Source: Nectonema munidae
Taxonomy: Eukaryota > Nematomorpha > Nectonematoida > Nectonematidae
Length of the DNA: 64,000 nt
Direction: 5' to 3'
Assembly: GCA_030549495.1 (NCBI GenBank)
Contig: JAUIRK010000936.1
Span: forward strand, 682,001-746,000
The translations under genes were made by a program, and so were the position numbers. The notes beneath the pieces are model-generated. The model saw only the letters and a list, made by a program, of their open reading frames with translations. It had not been told where the DNA came from and ran no database searches. How positions within the stretch are numbered: position 1 is the first letter of the stretch; each line of letters begins with the position of its first letter. This document shows, piece after piece, positions 28,101 to 37,310 of the stretch.

Positions 28101-29846
28101 TTGTAGTTGATTCACTTTCACAATTCAAAGAGTCGAAGAGATCGGCTATCTATCAAAAAGAATAAAAAACATCATCATATATTTTTAATTTGGAAAGATT
28201 TCTTCACATTTTTTTTGAACTTTATAGTAAACATGCTAACTAAATCTCCTTTCTTTTTTTCAACAACCTTCTCTGAGTTTGAGTCTATTTTTATAGAAGT
28301 TAACAATTCCAAATAATGTGAATAAGGACTTATTACTTTAAATTTTGTGTAAAATTTGTGCCAAGAAATCGGTAAAATTTATGAACAGAATTTTTAACTA
28401 AAGCTTTTAGTACCTAATTTTTGTTTGAGTGCATTTCAATTTTATGTGATAAAAAATCTTAAAAAAAAATATAATACAAATATGCAAATCAATTTTATTT
28501 CTAAAGAATAAATCGCTATCGTAGTTGATGCAAATCAAAGCTAAGCCCATGTTGTATGTTCGGTAGTAGAGCAATGCTTTTTTAAAACAGGATTTCCCAA
28601 ACTATGTTCCATGAAACATGGATGCCACACAAAAAGTTTATAGATGCCGCGCGAAAACCTGGAATGGTAAAACATTGACTGAATGTTTATCAATTTATTT
28701 ATTATAAAATCTAAAAGCAAAGTCAAGGAACTTTAATCTATTTTGTGTATTATGTTTTAATATCTTAATAAAAAATTAATGCATTTTTCACGTTTAAAAT
28801 ATTTTATTGATATAGATTTGGTGTTGAAAGTTAGTGCATAAAGTAAACAGAGAAAAAGTAAATAATTTACTCGTCACAAAGTTTTAAAGACAAATCAAGA
28901 ATTCATTTATTTTTAAAACTTTGCACCCAGTAAACTGTTTACTCTTTCTCTGTTTATTTTATTGATTATGTGTTATTACTTACCCTACAAAAATGAATGA
29001 AGTGTTCAGTTAAAAGTTTAGGATTTAAGAAGTGTTCTATCGTACGGTAAGTTTGGGAAATCCTGATTTAAAAGGTCCAAGAAATAAGGTTCTTACTTTT
29101 TCACCTAAACAAATCCCGATGATAATGCGATAATACTGACCAAAATAAGTACCATACTTACTAATCAATGTAAGAATTTTGTCGATCAAAAGGTTATCTT
29201 CCATTTAAAAATGCCAGTTAGTAAATAAACTACGAGTTATTTTCTTCAAAAATTTAAAGACATAAGAGAAGATTGCATTTTTTATCGAAAAAATCTACTC
29301 CTTGCTAAAGACTAAATAAAAATATTAGCGAATAATATACCACTAATAATAATAATAATAATATTTTTTCAAAAAATGATTACTTTTTTGTTCAAATACA
29401 GCCATCGCTCTCTAATGTGAACACTATCAAGCGTAGTTGTTTACTTATTTTCTACAACGCAAAATAATTTTAATTTGAAATGTTTTTGTCTGGATCAGGA
29501 ATTTTTCCCGTTTAGATAACTTAAATTAGAATATTGTTTGGATAAAGAGTTTTCCGGGTAAGAAAGATATGACTCTAGATACTTTTTTAGTTAAGTTGAA
29601 CATTTTTTTTACCTAAAAGTGAAAATAAATGATAAATTCTGTACCTCTATCATTACTATGTAAGGGCAAATTTGTCATTTTCATAAAACGGGTTGTATAG
29701 TGATTACTAATAGACACTTACACTTTTGGATTTATTTGAATTAATTGGGGAAATTTTTTTAGGCGTATTTATCGTTTCTGTTGAGTTATTCTTTGAACAA
29801 GCTTCGCCTATGTAGATTTCATCATCAGAAAGAGAAGAAGATGATC
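2952..29846 (-). CDS. DIP2: Disco-interacting protein 2 (DIP2), gene-level span of about 25 exons
   Basis: This is the full visible extent of one minus-strand gene. In order from the 5' side, the exons I place are 29846-29722, 28149-27931, 27590-27564, 26821-26761, 26699-26647, 26573-26450, 26401-26310, 26251-26141, 25362-25084, 25026-24924, 24869-24805, 24528-24435, 24377-24258, 24199-24085, 20405-20260, 18168-18032, 17973-17765, 17056-16737, 16675-16572, 12584-12383, 12327-12117, 11571-11380, 4142-3698, 3645-3260 and 3207-2952. All introns begin GT and end AG, and the phases agree at every join, giving one 1397-residue frame plus stop. The start codon and DMAP1-binding N-terminus are not found. 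DIP2 proteins (about 1550 residues in vertebrates) carry two tandem adenylate-forming domains related to fatty-acyl-AMP ligases. They are implicated in neuronal development and diacylglycerol metabolism. The call rests on collinear similarity across the whole protein. Short introns cluster at about 48-60 bp, while the long ones carry transposons. Confidence 0.9.
4143..5219. other. DIP2 intron, left part, no gene seen
   Basis: First part of the 7.2 kb DIP2 intron (4143-11379). It is AT-rich with scattered short open frames, none of which resembles a known protein. The first recognisable retrotransposon text appears after about 5400. Confidence 0.5.
5220..8900 (+). mobile_element. Degenerate CR1/Jockey-like non-LTR retrotransposon (LINE)
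   Basis: Inserted in the DIP2 intron, opposite to the gene. Recognisable pieces in order: an ORF1-like segment with CCHC knuckles at about 5570-5690 (CISCCKIGHSKSNC, then CMFCSNNHASNTC); an AP-endonuclease domain at about 6020-6330 (LIAFQETWIRD, YRPPS, LIGDFNIDL); and reverse transcriptase at about 7630-8590 (YLDLSKALDSISFDVL, QASILGPLLFTLYINDF, CDDITIIV with the two catalytic Asp, LRTNKDKT, KLQMSIFVYKLF). Stops and frameshifts separate the pieces, including one right at the catalytic motif near 7955. The 3' end is unclear: there is an A/T-rich tail with AATAAA near 8923-8930. The domain order and the C-terminal text suggest the CR1/Jockey group, but I cannot assign a clade. Confidence 0.85.
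7632..8593 (+). pseudogene. LINE reverse transcriptase fragment, frameshifted
   Basis: Two overlapping open frames, 7632-8027 and 7943-8593, together cover the palm and thumb of a non-LTR reverse transcriptase. The frame changes between the SFA and DDI halves of the expected FADD box, consistent with loss of one base near 7955-7962. The canonical DFSKAFDSV box reads DLSKALDSI. The enzyme cannot be made from this copy. Confidence 0.85.
8940..9215. repeat. Short tandem repeats next to the LINE
   Basis: A (TA)n run lies at about 8940-8958. At about 9186-9212 the sequence reads AATAAACTTACTTACTTACTTTT, a short ACTT tandem of the kind that terminates many CR1/L2-type LINEs. It may be the real 3' end of the LINE or of a second element. 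Confidence 0.4.
9216..11379. other. DIP2 intron, right part, no gene seen
   Basis: AT-rich intronic sequence up to the DIP2 exon 11571-11380. I find no exon, RNA gene or recognisable transposon here. Confidence 0.4.
11380..12584 (-). CDS. DIP2: DIP2 second adenylate-forming domain, N-terminal exons
   Basis: Three exons. 12584-12383 encodes ISEILKWRARSTPDHVLF, CAQLHKRAEKMA and IALLYPPG. 12327-12117 encodes GLDLITAFYGCLYLGLIP and LKLVIEISKAKTILTT. 11571-11380 encodes LSSRMNATLKIFSHSL and ends just before the split Arg codon at 4142. The first two match DIP2 closely. The third is much more divergent, and the region equivalent to the conserved DxDDxPKK segment and to the DPYCGLGF segment is shortened or replaced (CTKKEVKIGVVR). 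A different donor at 12146/12145 is also possible, but it breaks phase with the next exon, so I prefer the GTAAGA donor after 12117. Confidence 0.85.
12642..12666. repeat. (TA)n microsatellite
   Basis: About twelve TA units, immediately outside the left end of the Tigger/pogo element, which targets TA dinucleotides. Confidence 0.9.
12674..15822 (+). mobile_element. Tigger/pogo-type DNA transposon with both termini
   Basis: The left end reads TA then CAGTCAGACCTCG at 12672-12686. The right end reads CGAGGTCTGAC then TA at about 15810-15822, the inverted copy with one terminal base pair altered. Just inside both ends are further CCGTC/GACGG and TCCG-rich inverted motifs (12697-12730 and 15755-15800). 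The internal gene is a DDE transposase on the + strand. CAGT-type termini, TA target site and the transposase type all indicate the pogo/Tigger group of Tc1/mariner. It lies in the 4.0 kb DIP2 intron, antisense to DIP2. The termini and an almost uninterrupted gene suggest recent insertion. Confidence 0.9.
14007..15509 (+). CDS. Tigger/pogo transposase, nearly intact (5' end uncertain)
   Basis: The frame is open from a stop at 14001 to the TAG at about 15507; the first in-frame ATG is at 14199 (436 residues from there). Residues upstream of that ATG (ASHTEIASYFSKKWG, TTIGDILRNGKKW) are the second helix-turn-helix of a CENP-B-type DNA-binding domain, so the real protein starts earlier. An ATG at 14005 in a good position is shifted by one base, so a single-base change or a small upstream intron is likely. 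After the DNA-binding part (GWLDRFKKRHGISRR) come the catalytic boxes: NCDETGLFY, LLCDNASCHKTK and PPNTTSYIQPMDSGIIKSFK, with all expected acidic residues present. The C-terminal tail is acidic and ends near QTTLHTFF. It may be a functional enzyme apart from the N-terminal question. Confidence 0.85.
   Translation, partial: AFYKTRENHTASHTEIASYFSKKWGVVIGRTTIGDILRNGKKWVPDSGYTSGRSAKNIKLEEALMLWFNNMRLKNACISDMMLLEKAQDFGKSLKIIIFSYSRGWLDRFKKRHGISRRYAHGESGGVDEILMEVGRQSLREKLASLDPATIYNCDETGLFYKLQPNSTLATAPVKGQKKSKDRLTILLCSNSDGSHKLKPFIIGKARKPRCFGKKFDPSIYVEYTHNAKAWMTGILFQNWLTNLNTQMRINGKKITLLCDNASCHKTKEFSNVSVIFLPPNTTSYIQPMDSGIIKSFKAHYRKLQTRHLINCHENNEIPTVSVRAALEMIKTAWNNVTPSVILNCWWHTSILPSLSEDLQNIESTQSTQVILRDLQSNIDLLAEKRQNSSCEYISACEFVEIDHDTEVAPSLNDKEIIEIVKDCETSLNSSSEDPHEEEKISFSEAKKSLATLINFMEQNHDFGKDHLDLLWNMKRALEARKVKEAKQTTLHTFFTKNKI
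16572..18168 (-). CDS. DIP2: DIP2 end of first adenylate-forming domain and inter-domain segment
   Basis: Four exons. 18168-18032 encodes HGIPYLCKSDELGEICIASS, the glycine/acidic motif that follows the substrate pocket. 17973-17765 encodes IGFFGPDGNIFICG and HSVDDIVAT, the C-terminal hinge and subdomain. 17056-16737 encodes DERIVIVAEQR, SFQWMSRVLRAVH, GIHIGETKRRLLQG, HPANLLLCPH and LPKPR, the most strongly conserved part of the gene in this window. 16675-16572 encodes EVSPASQFVGNIVKG. The 61-bp intron 16676-16736 splits a Glu codon. The downstream intron is 3987 bp long and contains the Tigger/pogo element. Confidence 0.92.
17057..17764. other. DIP2 intron of 708 bp
   Basis: Bounded by the GTATAT donor after 17765 and the TTTTTAG acceptor before 17056. 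AT-rich; no recognisable element. Confidence 0.6.
18169..20259. other. DIP2 intron of 2.1 kb, nothing recognised
   Basis: AT-rich sequence between the GTTAAA donor after 20260 and the TTTTAG acceptor before 18168. I see no coding similarity, RNA gene or transposon end. Confidence 0.5.
20260..20405 (-). CDS. DIP2: DIP2 exon, first adenylate-forming domain, late part
   Basis: Single 146-bp exon between long introns. It encodes a segment containing HAVIRVNDKSSYSS and ends GSPIPE, matching the GVIRVDxEEKLS ... MPG segment of DIP2. The acceptor is TTTTTAG and the donor is GTTAAA. It joins in phase with 24085 upstream (split Val codon) and with 18168 downstream (split Ala codon). The flanking introns, 2.1 kb and 3.7 kb, carry repeats including a dead Tc1-like transposon. 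Confidence 0.88.
21040..22044 (-). mobile_element. Dead Tc1/mariner-like transposon remnant
   Basis: Minus-strand text across frames reads FSDET, then LMLWGFIKSDGRR, IDGTLNSIKYNELIETNLLPN (21284-21505), PPRSPYVNIIEQM and a C-terminal SSLPRRI, in the order of a Tc1-type transposase, interrupted by stops and frameshifts. A likely terminal repeat, GACCGAAAACATTTGCACTC, lies at about 22019-22038 followed by TACTGTA-like sequence near 22044. A related GGCCGAAAACGTTTGCGCG lies internally near 21823. I could not find the opposite terminus. The element sits in the 3.7 kb DIP2 intron. Confidence 0.7.
22045..23810. other. DIP2 intron, no gene recognised
   Basis: AT-rich intronic sequence. A stretch at about 22760-23000 is less AT-rich and may be an old transposon relic, but no protein similarity is clear. 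Confidence 0.35.
23811..23936 (+). repeat. Dispersed repeat copy A
   Basis: About 125 bp nearly identical (roughly six or seven differences by eye) to 27061-27188 in the same orientation. Both begin CTCTTGCATAAACATTATG and end near GATAGATCAC(T/A)TAGACATA. No terminal inverted repeats are evident, so this is either a fragment of an unrecognised transposon or a segmental copy. Confidence 0.85.
24085..25362 (-). CDS. DIP2: DIP2 first adenylate-forming domain, central exons
   Basis: Six exons. 25362-25084 opens with the highly conserved DVGSQQIGFLL and carries SKPPKSWAPP and AYIE. 25026-24924 encodes DGSVKGVCITRSSML, the region equivalent to the phosphate-binding loop area of adenylating enzymes. 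24869-24805 encodes ILDLKRESGLLHAVIA. 24528-24435 encodes IPYSVMRVNPSIWI. 24377-24258 encodes VKSSDLHWSLIS and SLKALIITDAENP. 24199-24085 encodes SSIDSFLDFF and AICPCATSSEA. A Trp codon (NPW) is split cleanly across the 58-bp intron 24200-24257. Each segment aligns in order with DIP2 without gaps, which makes this the best-conserved block of the N-terminal half. Confidence 0.9.
26141..29846 (-). CDS. DIP2: DIP2 N-terminal linker and start of the first adenylate-forming domain
   Basis: Eight exons. 29846-29722 is serine- and acid-rich (SSSSLSDDE), as in the disordered part of DIP2 before the catalytic domains. 28149-27931 contains IADLFDS and YPPPDLTS, matching the conserved LAD and APPD segments. 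27590-27564 is a proposed 27-nt microexon. 26821-26761 (HPQKQSLCEYF) and 26699-26647 (PVPIPEGDD) match the short conserved region before the first AMP-binding domain. 26573-26450 and 26401-26310 encode SIIEGIERYGT and the LTYGKLYKRTKKIAY segment across a 48-bp intron that splits the Gly codon of TYGK. 26251-26141 encodes VALVYPNSD and AFYGC, the start of the nucleotide-binding fold. Phases are compatible throughout. The weakest assignments are the microexon and the exact end of 28149-27931, where a second donor lies 16 bp downstream. Confidence 0.8.
27061..27188 (+). repeat. Dispersed repeat copy B
   Basis: Second copy of the 125-bp repeat at 23811-23936, located in a different DIP2 intron. 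The flanks are unrelated on both sides, so the repeat boundaries are probably close to the stated ends. Confidence 0.85.
28588..29065. mobile_element. Non-autonomous hAT element (478 bp)
   Basis: Terminal inverted repeats CAGGATTTCCCAAACT at the left and AGTTTGGGAAATCCTG at the right, with flanking 8-bp duplications ttttaaaa and atttaaaa (one mismatch). No transposase coding. Inside it, two roughly 30-bp segments around 28845-28875 and 28928-28960 are complementary to one another. It lies in a DIP2 intron. Confidence 0.85.
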
Positions 29847-29926
29847 CTAAAAAGCAAAATATATTAGTTGTTAAATATTAAAACCAGGCATGAATACCTG
29901 TGATGGGTGAGGGACGTGGTAGTAGA

Positions 29927-29949
29927 GGGGGGGGGGGGGGGGGGGGGGG
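29927..29949 (+). repeat. Run of 23 G
   Basis: Uninterrupted poly-G tract just upstream (in gene sense) of the first placed DIP2 exon. Its length is prone to sequencing error. Confidence 0.9.
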
Positions 29950-32389
29950 AGAATTAGAATGGCCGTCAATTGAAATAATTAAGAATAAAAGTTGTAGAAA
30001 AAAATTAACGTTGTTTCATTTTTACTTGCATTGATATTTCGAGGCATTTAATCCCACCGTCATTTTTAAATCCCACCGTCATTTTTAAGTGACATCGACG
30101 ATATCTTGATTTTTATGCAGTTTTATATCAAATTGCTTAATAGCTTCCGTATTTTGGAGATAAAATGGGTTAATACGCCACAAACTTGCAATGCGTTGAT
30201 AGAAATAACTCTCTTAGTTCGTCTTACGTTGATTTTCAATAAAACTCTGACAGAATTATAAAAAAGGAAAAAATACCTTAGAAGCTTTGTTTATGAAAAT
30301 GATAACATCTTCAATGAATATAACAACATAGAACTATCATAAATGCTTTTCAAAAAAGAAGAAAAACATTTACACAGTGGTGTCGAAAATCAGGGATAAA
30401 ACGATGTACGCGGAACAATTTTTATGCTTAATACCCTAAAAACGCTTACAAATTAATCTTTCCCACAAACTTAAGAAAAAATTAAACTCTTTTCCATTTT
30501 AACTTTTTTGAGTTTATTTATTAAACTTTCAAATTCATTTCTTTAATTTAATATTATGGAATAGTGAATTTTTTATAGTAATAAAATGAACCCATAAGTA
30601 AGACGTGTATTCATTAAAAATATATTCTCTTTTTATAATAAATTAAATATTTTTGTATTAAATTGGTTAAGTATTAATGAGCTTAAGACATAAACATTTT
30701 ACACCTATTTCGGCTTTAACTAGATTTTCAAAAACGAAATTTGGGTCCTCTTAGTAATAAATGACATTATCAAATTTCTATATGAAAGCATATTTAACAA
30801 TATGATGATCCTTCAGTTTTGGATTTAACAACTTGAAATAGATTATTGTTTCTAAGAACATGAACCTATTCATAAAATTGCTTCAACGTGAACTTAATTA
30901 GCGAATGAGACATTTTGTTGAAAGTAAAGCACAAAGATGTCATCATAAGGTATAAATGGAATAAATATCTTTTGTATAAATTGTTTTTTAAAAAATAAAT
31001 TAGAGCATTGTATTATATAAAAATAAAACTTGAAAGAGACTTACTCTATCATGAAAAAAATTGAATCTATGTTAAGTAAGCATTTAACTCTGTCTGTCGT
31101 GAAGCAACGTTTTGTAGACAAAAGGAAAAGATAAACGGATAAGAACAATAAAATATGTAAGCAATAAAAATATCAAAGCCATTCCATCACTTAACAAAGA
31201 TGGAAAAAGAAGTCATTTTAAGAGTAATAAAAAGAAGGCCAATCAAGTACTTTTTACGGCGTCTTAAACTGAAAGTTATTCATCAATCAGAAGCGATCTC
31301 AATGAACGAGAGAGAAAAGTTGATGATGGCAGAGGGAAGGAAGCAACAGAATGCGTAGAATAGAGAGAGGAGACACGTGGAAACGATGGCGTGCAGAATC
31401 AAGTCTATGTTGATTATTACTTTTATATTATTAGTGGTATTTATTATATTTATCATGTCATCAGCACCAGTATTGTTGTTTGCTACATAATAATTATATT
31501 ATACTTATGCATAATGTTTGGAAATGCACAGAATACAATTAATATTTATATTTACTTGTATCAGGATTATTCTATGTTTATGTGTGTGTATACGATATAT
31601 TGAATAAACGTGTAATTAAAATTTGCTGATGTGAAGAGATGTTTCTTATCTAAAATGAAAATGAATAAAAAAAATTATGAAAACAACAGTGCTGTAGATG
31701 ATGAAGTGCCTCCAAGAACTAGACAGATAAAGCGATTGCTGAAAATATTTCAAAGAAGCTTGTCTGTCGTCTACCCATAACATTCAAGACTTGCTTTAAA
31801 ATATCCCTATCACATTTCATTGATTTGAAAGTGAAGAAAGGATAGTCCTTGAAAATTTCAGCATATATATTTTTACAGTGCAACAACTGATTACATGCTA
31901 CACTACAACTTCTTTTTTGTTATACTGCGCACAGTTCTATTTGTTCTCGTAACAATTTCAGGCCCAATTTTTGCTAGATGTCAACATTGTCAGAAGAAAT
32001 TAAAAGTATCGCTTTAAATATACAAAACTCTTCTTCAAAATCCTTGCCCTCAAACGCTTAACGATGCACTACCATTGATTTGCGTGGGTATTGAATGATG
32101 GTTTCTTCCATTTTTTAAATAATTTTAAATTTAATTTTGGCGCATTCTTGTATATATATAACGAAAAAGTAGACACACACATTGCCTCCTTAAGAAAATT
32201 AATATTAAAAATGGAAAATATCAACTAATCGAGCAAAGTTTCAATCAGTTTGGAAGTTTTAAAATTCAAACGCATATAAGATATATTTTAATTCTATAGA
32301 AAAAGTTTTTTGGAATGAATTATGGCTGAGGTAGATAGCACATATCCATAAGGATTTTTTAGATTTTCTAAATTAATACGTGTGAAATA
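29950..32389. other. No gene recognised
   Basis: AT-rich sequence with a 19-bp tandem duplication at 30050-30087 (AATCCCACCGTCATTTTTA twice). It may be DIP2 5' intron or intergenic. Short open frames here resemble nothing I know. Confidence 0.4.
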
Positions 32390-32545
32390 TATTTTCCAAT
32401 ATAACGATTATTATTGATATTGTAAATATATTTTCCTATATAACGATTATTATTGATATTGTTAATATATTTTCCTATATAACGATTATTATTGATATTG
32501 TTAATATATTTTCCTATATAACGATTATTATTGATATTGTTAATA
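32390..32545 (+). repeat. Four tandem copies of a 39-bp unit
   Basis: Exact period of 39 bp from 32390, 32429, 32468 and 32507. The unit contains ATAACGATTATTATTGATAT. The last three copies are identical and the first differs at two positions. There are no spacers, so this is a minisatellite and not a CRISPR array. Confidence 0.95.
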
Positions 32546-32943
32546 TAATTCTCGATATTAGAATTTAAAAAAGGATCGTAAGGAATACAAAAAATATTTT
32601 AAAGCAAAAGGAAGCAAACCTTGAAAAAGAATTTCTCGTTATATATAAAAGCCAACTATGCATCCGTTATCCAATTGAACATCTACTACAATAGTGAACT
32701 ATTTTTCCAACATTCTATAAAGGAATTTTAGTTTTTAGATAGCAGTCGTTAGATGGACTTTATTGACTTGTGACGAATTAACTTGGGCTTACTCAATGCT
32801 TTTACATAAAAGATGTCGTCTCTCAACTTCACAATCGTTCTTTTATCTTTCGCTTAAACTCAATAATTAACAAAGGTTTTAAATAGAACTTAAATGTAAA
32901 TAATGCATGTACTTACTTTTTTCAATCAATAAATGATCTAGAT

Positions 32944-33940
32944 CAGTGATTTCCAAACTTTTTCTGATCGTTACCCACTTTTCTTACATGTTCCTTGTCT
33001 ATGCCCCCCCCCCCCCCAACAATCATAGCCGGTGAATACCATGAATGTTTACTAGTATCTAACAAGTATGATCATAAGATTAATTAAAAGGGGCATTTTG
33101 CTAAAAGGTGTTTCAAGAATAAGCAAAAAAAAAAAGGAAACATAGAAAATCCACTGGATGGTTTATTAATCTGTGATTTAATCGTTGAATCTTACAAATT
33201 TGATAGCATTGTAACAATTAAGTGCTCTAGTTCAGTGTGTTTAACTGTTTAAATATGTCAACAAGGTTGGATAGCCGTATTTCGAAGCTATCTGCCAACC
33301 ACGCTGACAGCAAATCTTGCTTGTTTTGTAATCTGAGAAAAAGGTTGTTCTCTTCTCTGAGCTCAAATACACGTTGAACTACATTTCCTTTTGATAGCCA
33401 GCGAACTGCTGTATAAAATAGGAGGGTTTCATGAGCTGCACCCATAACTAGGCAGAGCTTTTTGAAAATTGTATCCAGAGTGTTCTGTAATTTTGAGAGT
33501 AGCGTTTTTGATGCAAGAGCTAAGCATCTTTTGCAAGAGCTGAAGATCTTTTAATTGGTGTGTGTTTGATGATACTCATAGGATGGAGAAAATAAATGAT
33601 TGTTCACAATTGAAGTTAAATGAGAGAAAGAAGTAAGAAATGATGGATGCCAACTTTGCAAAGAATTAAATATGGTTATATAAAGCTGACAAAAAAGAGG
33701 GACGGGCTCTAACTAGTCAAATTATGTGACATCAATGATGAGAGGATAAATTTAACTGATAAGTAATAAAAGGTTCGTTGGTTTGGGCATTGTTTGTACG
33801 TTCGCGTATTCACAGGTGGGATAAGAAGCCTTCCCTCCTCAGGCTATCTACCCGCTAAACTCCTCTGGTTTTATTTATGCATAGCCTCAGATTATGGCTC
33901 CTTAAATTTTGCTTTATGGCCACAAGTTTGGGAACCAATG
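32944..33940 (-). mobile_element. hAT element, 997 bp, decayed
   Basis: Starts CAGTGATTTCCAAACTT and ends AAGTTTGGGAACCAATG, flanked by a perfect 8-bp duplication atctagat (32936-32943 and 33941-33948). A run of C lies near the left end (about 33003-33018). The minus strand encodes a fragment of hAT transposase at 33227-33445. The element is therefore an internally deleted derivative of an autonomous hAT. Confidence 0.9.
33227..33445 (-). pseudogene. hAT transposase fragment (ZBED5/FAM200-like)
   Basis: 72 codons with YTAVRWLSKGNVVQRVFELR followed by EENNLFL, the conserved segment of the C-terminal part of hAT transposases of the kind also found in domesticated ZBED5 and FAM200 proteins. The rest of the transposase is missing or unrecognisable. 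Not functional. Confidence 0.75.
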
Positions 33941-33948
33941 ATCTAGAT

Positions 33949-36900
33949 GTTGTTCTATGTTCACTTCTGCTTCTAGATCAAATGAACTAGTGCAGTCAGC
34001 GTAGCTTTGAGAGATAGAAAAATTGTTAAGAGACATGGTTTAATTAAATTAAATGTTACGGCCTCCTAGTGATAACATGTCAGAATTTAGAAAACTTAGG
34101 CCAAAGTTTATCCTTCTCTCTGAGGAGATGATGCACGGAATGAATATCATTATAAACGTCAAAATTATTTAGTTTTTTTCAGCAAAGAAGAGTATTGAAT
34201 TGTCATATAAAATAATCATCGCGCCAAAACCCTCGCTCACTGATGTCAATGCCAAATTTAACACTGCCATCAACGCCAATTATTATTATTATCAACGTCT
34301 TAATGTTAAGCACCTGCCACAAACCACCCCTAAAGTATAATATAATAAAGTAATAGATGGCCACTAATCTGTACAACCACTAAATAAACCGCCAGTCTAA
34401 ACGTTACTTGTTGAAAGCAAACCCTACCTTGTTTAACCCTAGAACGCTAAGCCGGTCAATTGAACTGTAAATTAGGAGAATGAATAATTAGACAAATCAA
34501 TAAATAATGACTTTAAATTTTTTATAATCTAAATAAGGCAATTTTGCTAAAGATAAAAAAGAGGACCTTTTTATATAACTAATGTAACAAAATAAAACAT
34601 AAAAAATTTTTGACAGTTATATTTTTAAAAATTCCTTCTCCGCGACTAAAAAGTAAAATAAAGGACCTTCTGACGATTCTTATAGCTATCTTCATTCACA
34701 ACAAAGGCAAATGGAGATAATTGCAGCATTGTATTTGTAGTTAAAGGTAGATCAGCTAAACCTCTCTTATCCATCCTGATGTGCTTTTTCATACAGAAAA
34801 TAGTCTGAAATGTATTACTCGACTAAAGACAATACTTATTACGCCAACGTGTTTATCAATCTGACGGACGCAGCCTCACAAATAGCAAACACACAATGCA
34901 CGCATTAAATCGAGGAAATGCCACCACGACCACTGAAAAAAGCGCCCATTTTCAAGGATTGTTTTACAGATTGCCCTAAGGCTTTATACAGTCTCGATTT
35001 CTTAAACATGTCTGTGTGTATATCTGTGGGTGTGCGTGTATGATATTGTATATCAAAACTTAAAGAGGTTTGACAGGGGAAACAACTTCTAAGAAGAAAT
35101 AAGAATATTTATAATGATCTCTTTGAGTGGTATTAAATTTGAATGTTTAAATTTGTGTGTCGCACTATATGTATTAATTTCTGTGTCAGTATTAAGTCGA
35201 TGTTAAGGAAGTCGATATTAGTATTTTAGGAGATTTTGTTATCATCAAGAACTTGATGTCATTTTGCAAAATATATTTTGAAGAACTGAAACCTTTTCTC
35301 TTTGTTAGCTACTCCAATTTAGTTAAAATAACAAGAACTTTTCTTATGTACATAGTTTTGAATTCATTGCATGCAACTCTTGATCCACTTCTTTTGAGTT
35401 GCAGGAGCCAATGAAAAGAAAAAGTTTCAATTTATGAAAATATATTTTTCAAAATGACGCATGACATAATTATAGTTTTAATAGACCTTTCCTTTTTAGA
35501 AAATAATAAAAGTTTTCAATAAAAACGCCCATAGTTATAAATTTGTGAATAAAAGTAGTAGTAGTGTTTTTTAATTGTAATTTGTAGTAGTGTCTAGTAA
35601 TGCAAAATAGTGAATAGCGTGTAAGAGAAAGAGTTAACACTCCATTGTTTAAATGCAAGCTGTGACATGACTATGAAATGACCGCCGTTTTCAAAAGCAA
35701 CAGCGCCCACGACATTATTTTTCGATTCCCTACCTAACTTACTTACTGCCTGCTCTTCTACCCAACTGCGCTATCGAACGAACTAAACACATTCTCATAA
35801 AGTTTTTTATTCTGCATCCTACATTAGTCAATTTATCAAAGTCTAGAAGTTATATTTTATATTGAGGGATTACTATTGTCATTTTCAATACTAATATAAA
35901 TGCTACCAAAAAGAGTGCCGGTCTTTTACATTCTCATTGGTACCTTCTATATTGAAAGTTAACTCCTATAATATATGATGATAAATCTAGCTTAAACCAG
36001 CTAAAAGAAGGTAAACTTAAGCACTCTTTAGTTACACATTTATAACCCACATGCCTTCAGTGAAAATAATAATTTTACTGCCTAGGAGTAATTACCTGGA
36101 GGTGAAGTTGAAGCATTTCTAGTGCTTACTCAAGAAGCTATACTACGCGAATCGATAAAAGGCCACCAATTATACGTTGTTTTAATTTTTTAGTGGCTAC
36201 ACTGAAAGAACTTCGGGAGGGTATAAAACAAGACTCGCATTCTAAAAATCTTTCAAACAAAGAAGTTGGATCAACATTAGACCATAAGTTCTAAAGAAGA
36301 GGTGACAATCTTTAAGAAAAAATAGCAGGTAAAATGGCTTAGAGCGTATTGATTTAGAGTTTATATATGTAGCGTAATCACAACTGTAAATTCTTTTAAC
36401 GAAGCATTTTATCTAGCTTTTCTATTCGCACTAAGTAAATTCAAATAGACACATAAATGTATTAAGTTGAGATTATTGACTTTGTGAAATGGAGAAAATT
36501 ATTTCTGAATCCATTCAAATTATTAATCCTATTTATTTAAATAAATCTATACCAAAAATAGAACTACACCCCAAAACTCATTAACATGGATGACTTTATT
36601 TAAATATTTTAATTAAAAAAAATTAATTGAAAATAATGTATTTTTGGTTTACTTGGCCTTTTGAATTTGGAAACGTATATTTTGTACAATAAAAATTTCA
36701 GATAGAATTGACATTTTTTGAATAAATGGACGACAAAAATGAAAAGATAAGCTTTCACATTATACAAAATAATGCATGCAATTATGAATAGGTTAAGAAT
36801 GTAATCAATTGAATGCTTGCCACAAAAGTGTTTTTTTCTTCAAAAAATAAATTTGTTTTTGATGTATTCAATGCCAAAAAATTGCAAGAGTTTGCATAAT

Positions 36901-37310
36901 TCGATTTAACAAGGCATTGCCTTAAATGTATCAATATTAACTTTGCATTTATAAGAATAAAAATGGCAGAGAGTTTGGCGCATAAAATTGACGAAATGAT
37001 TTTTCTGGAAATCGGGTACTCCGGTTAAGAATAATAGGCAATCTTTTATATCATGCTAGTGTGCTTAGAAAGCGTTTCGGAGTCAGAGATTCTAAAGAAG
37101 GGAAAGAAGACGAAGAAGTCGGATTTTTTAAGTAGTAAAAATAATTTTTTAGGTATTTTAAAAATGAAAAAAAACAATTTATAAAAAGATTATGTATAGT
37201 TAAGAGGACATATAGAAAACATTATTTTTCAATCGCAATCGAAACTGAGTTTCTTTATCAAGATAAAAATAACAAGTGTTAAGGGTAGGGTTTTGCTTTA
37301 ACTAGACTCC
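33949..37310. other. No gene recognised
   Basis: AT-rich sequence between the hAT element and the viral insert. It contains TG-rich runs near 35010-35045 and an ATT trinucleotide run near 34278. No coding similarity on either strand. Confidence 0.4.

Noticed and set aside
32390..32545. CRISPR-like array
   Set aside because: The repeats are contiguous with no spacers, and the genome is eukaryotic.
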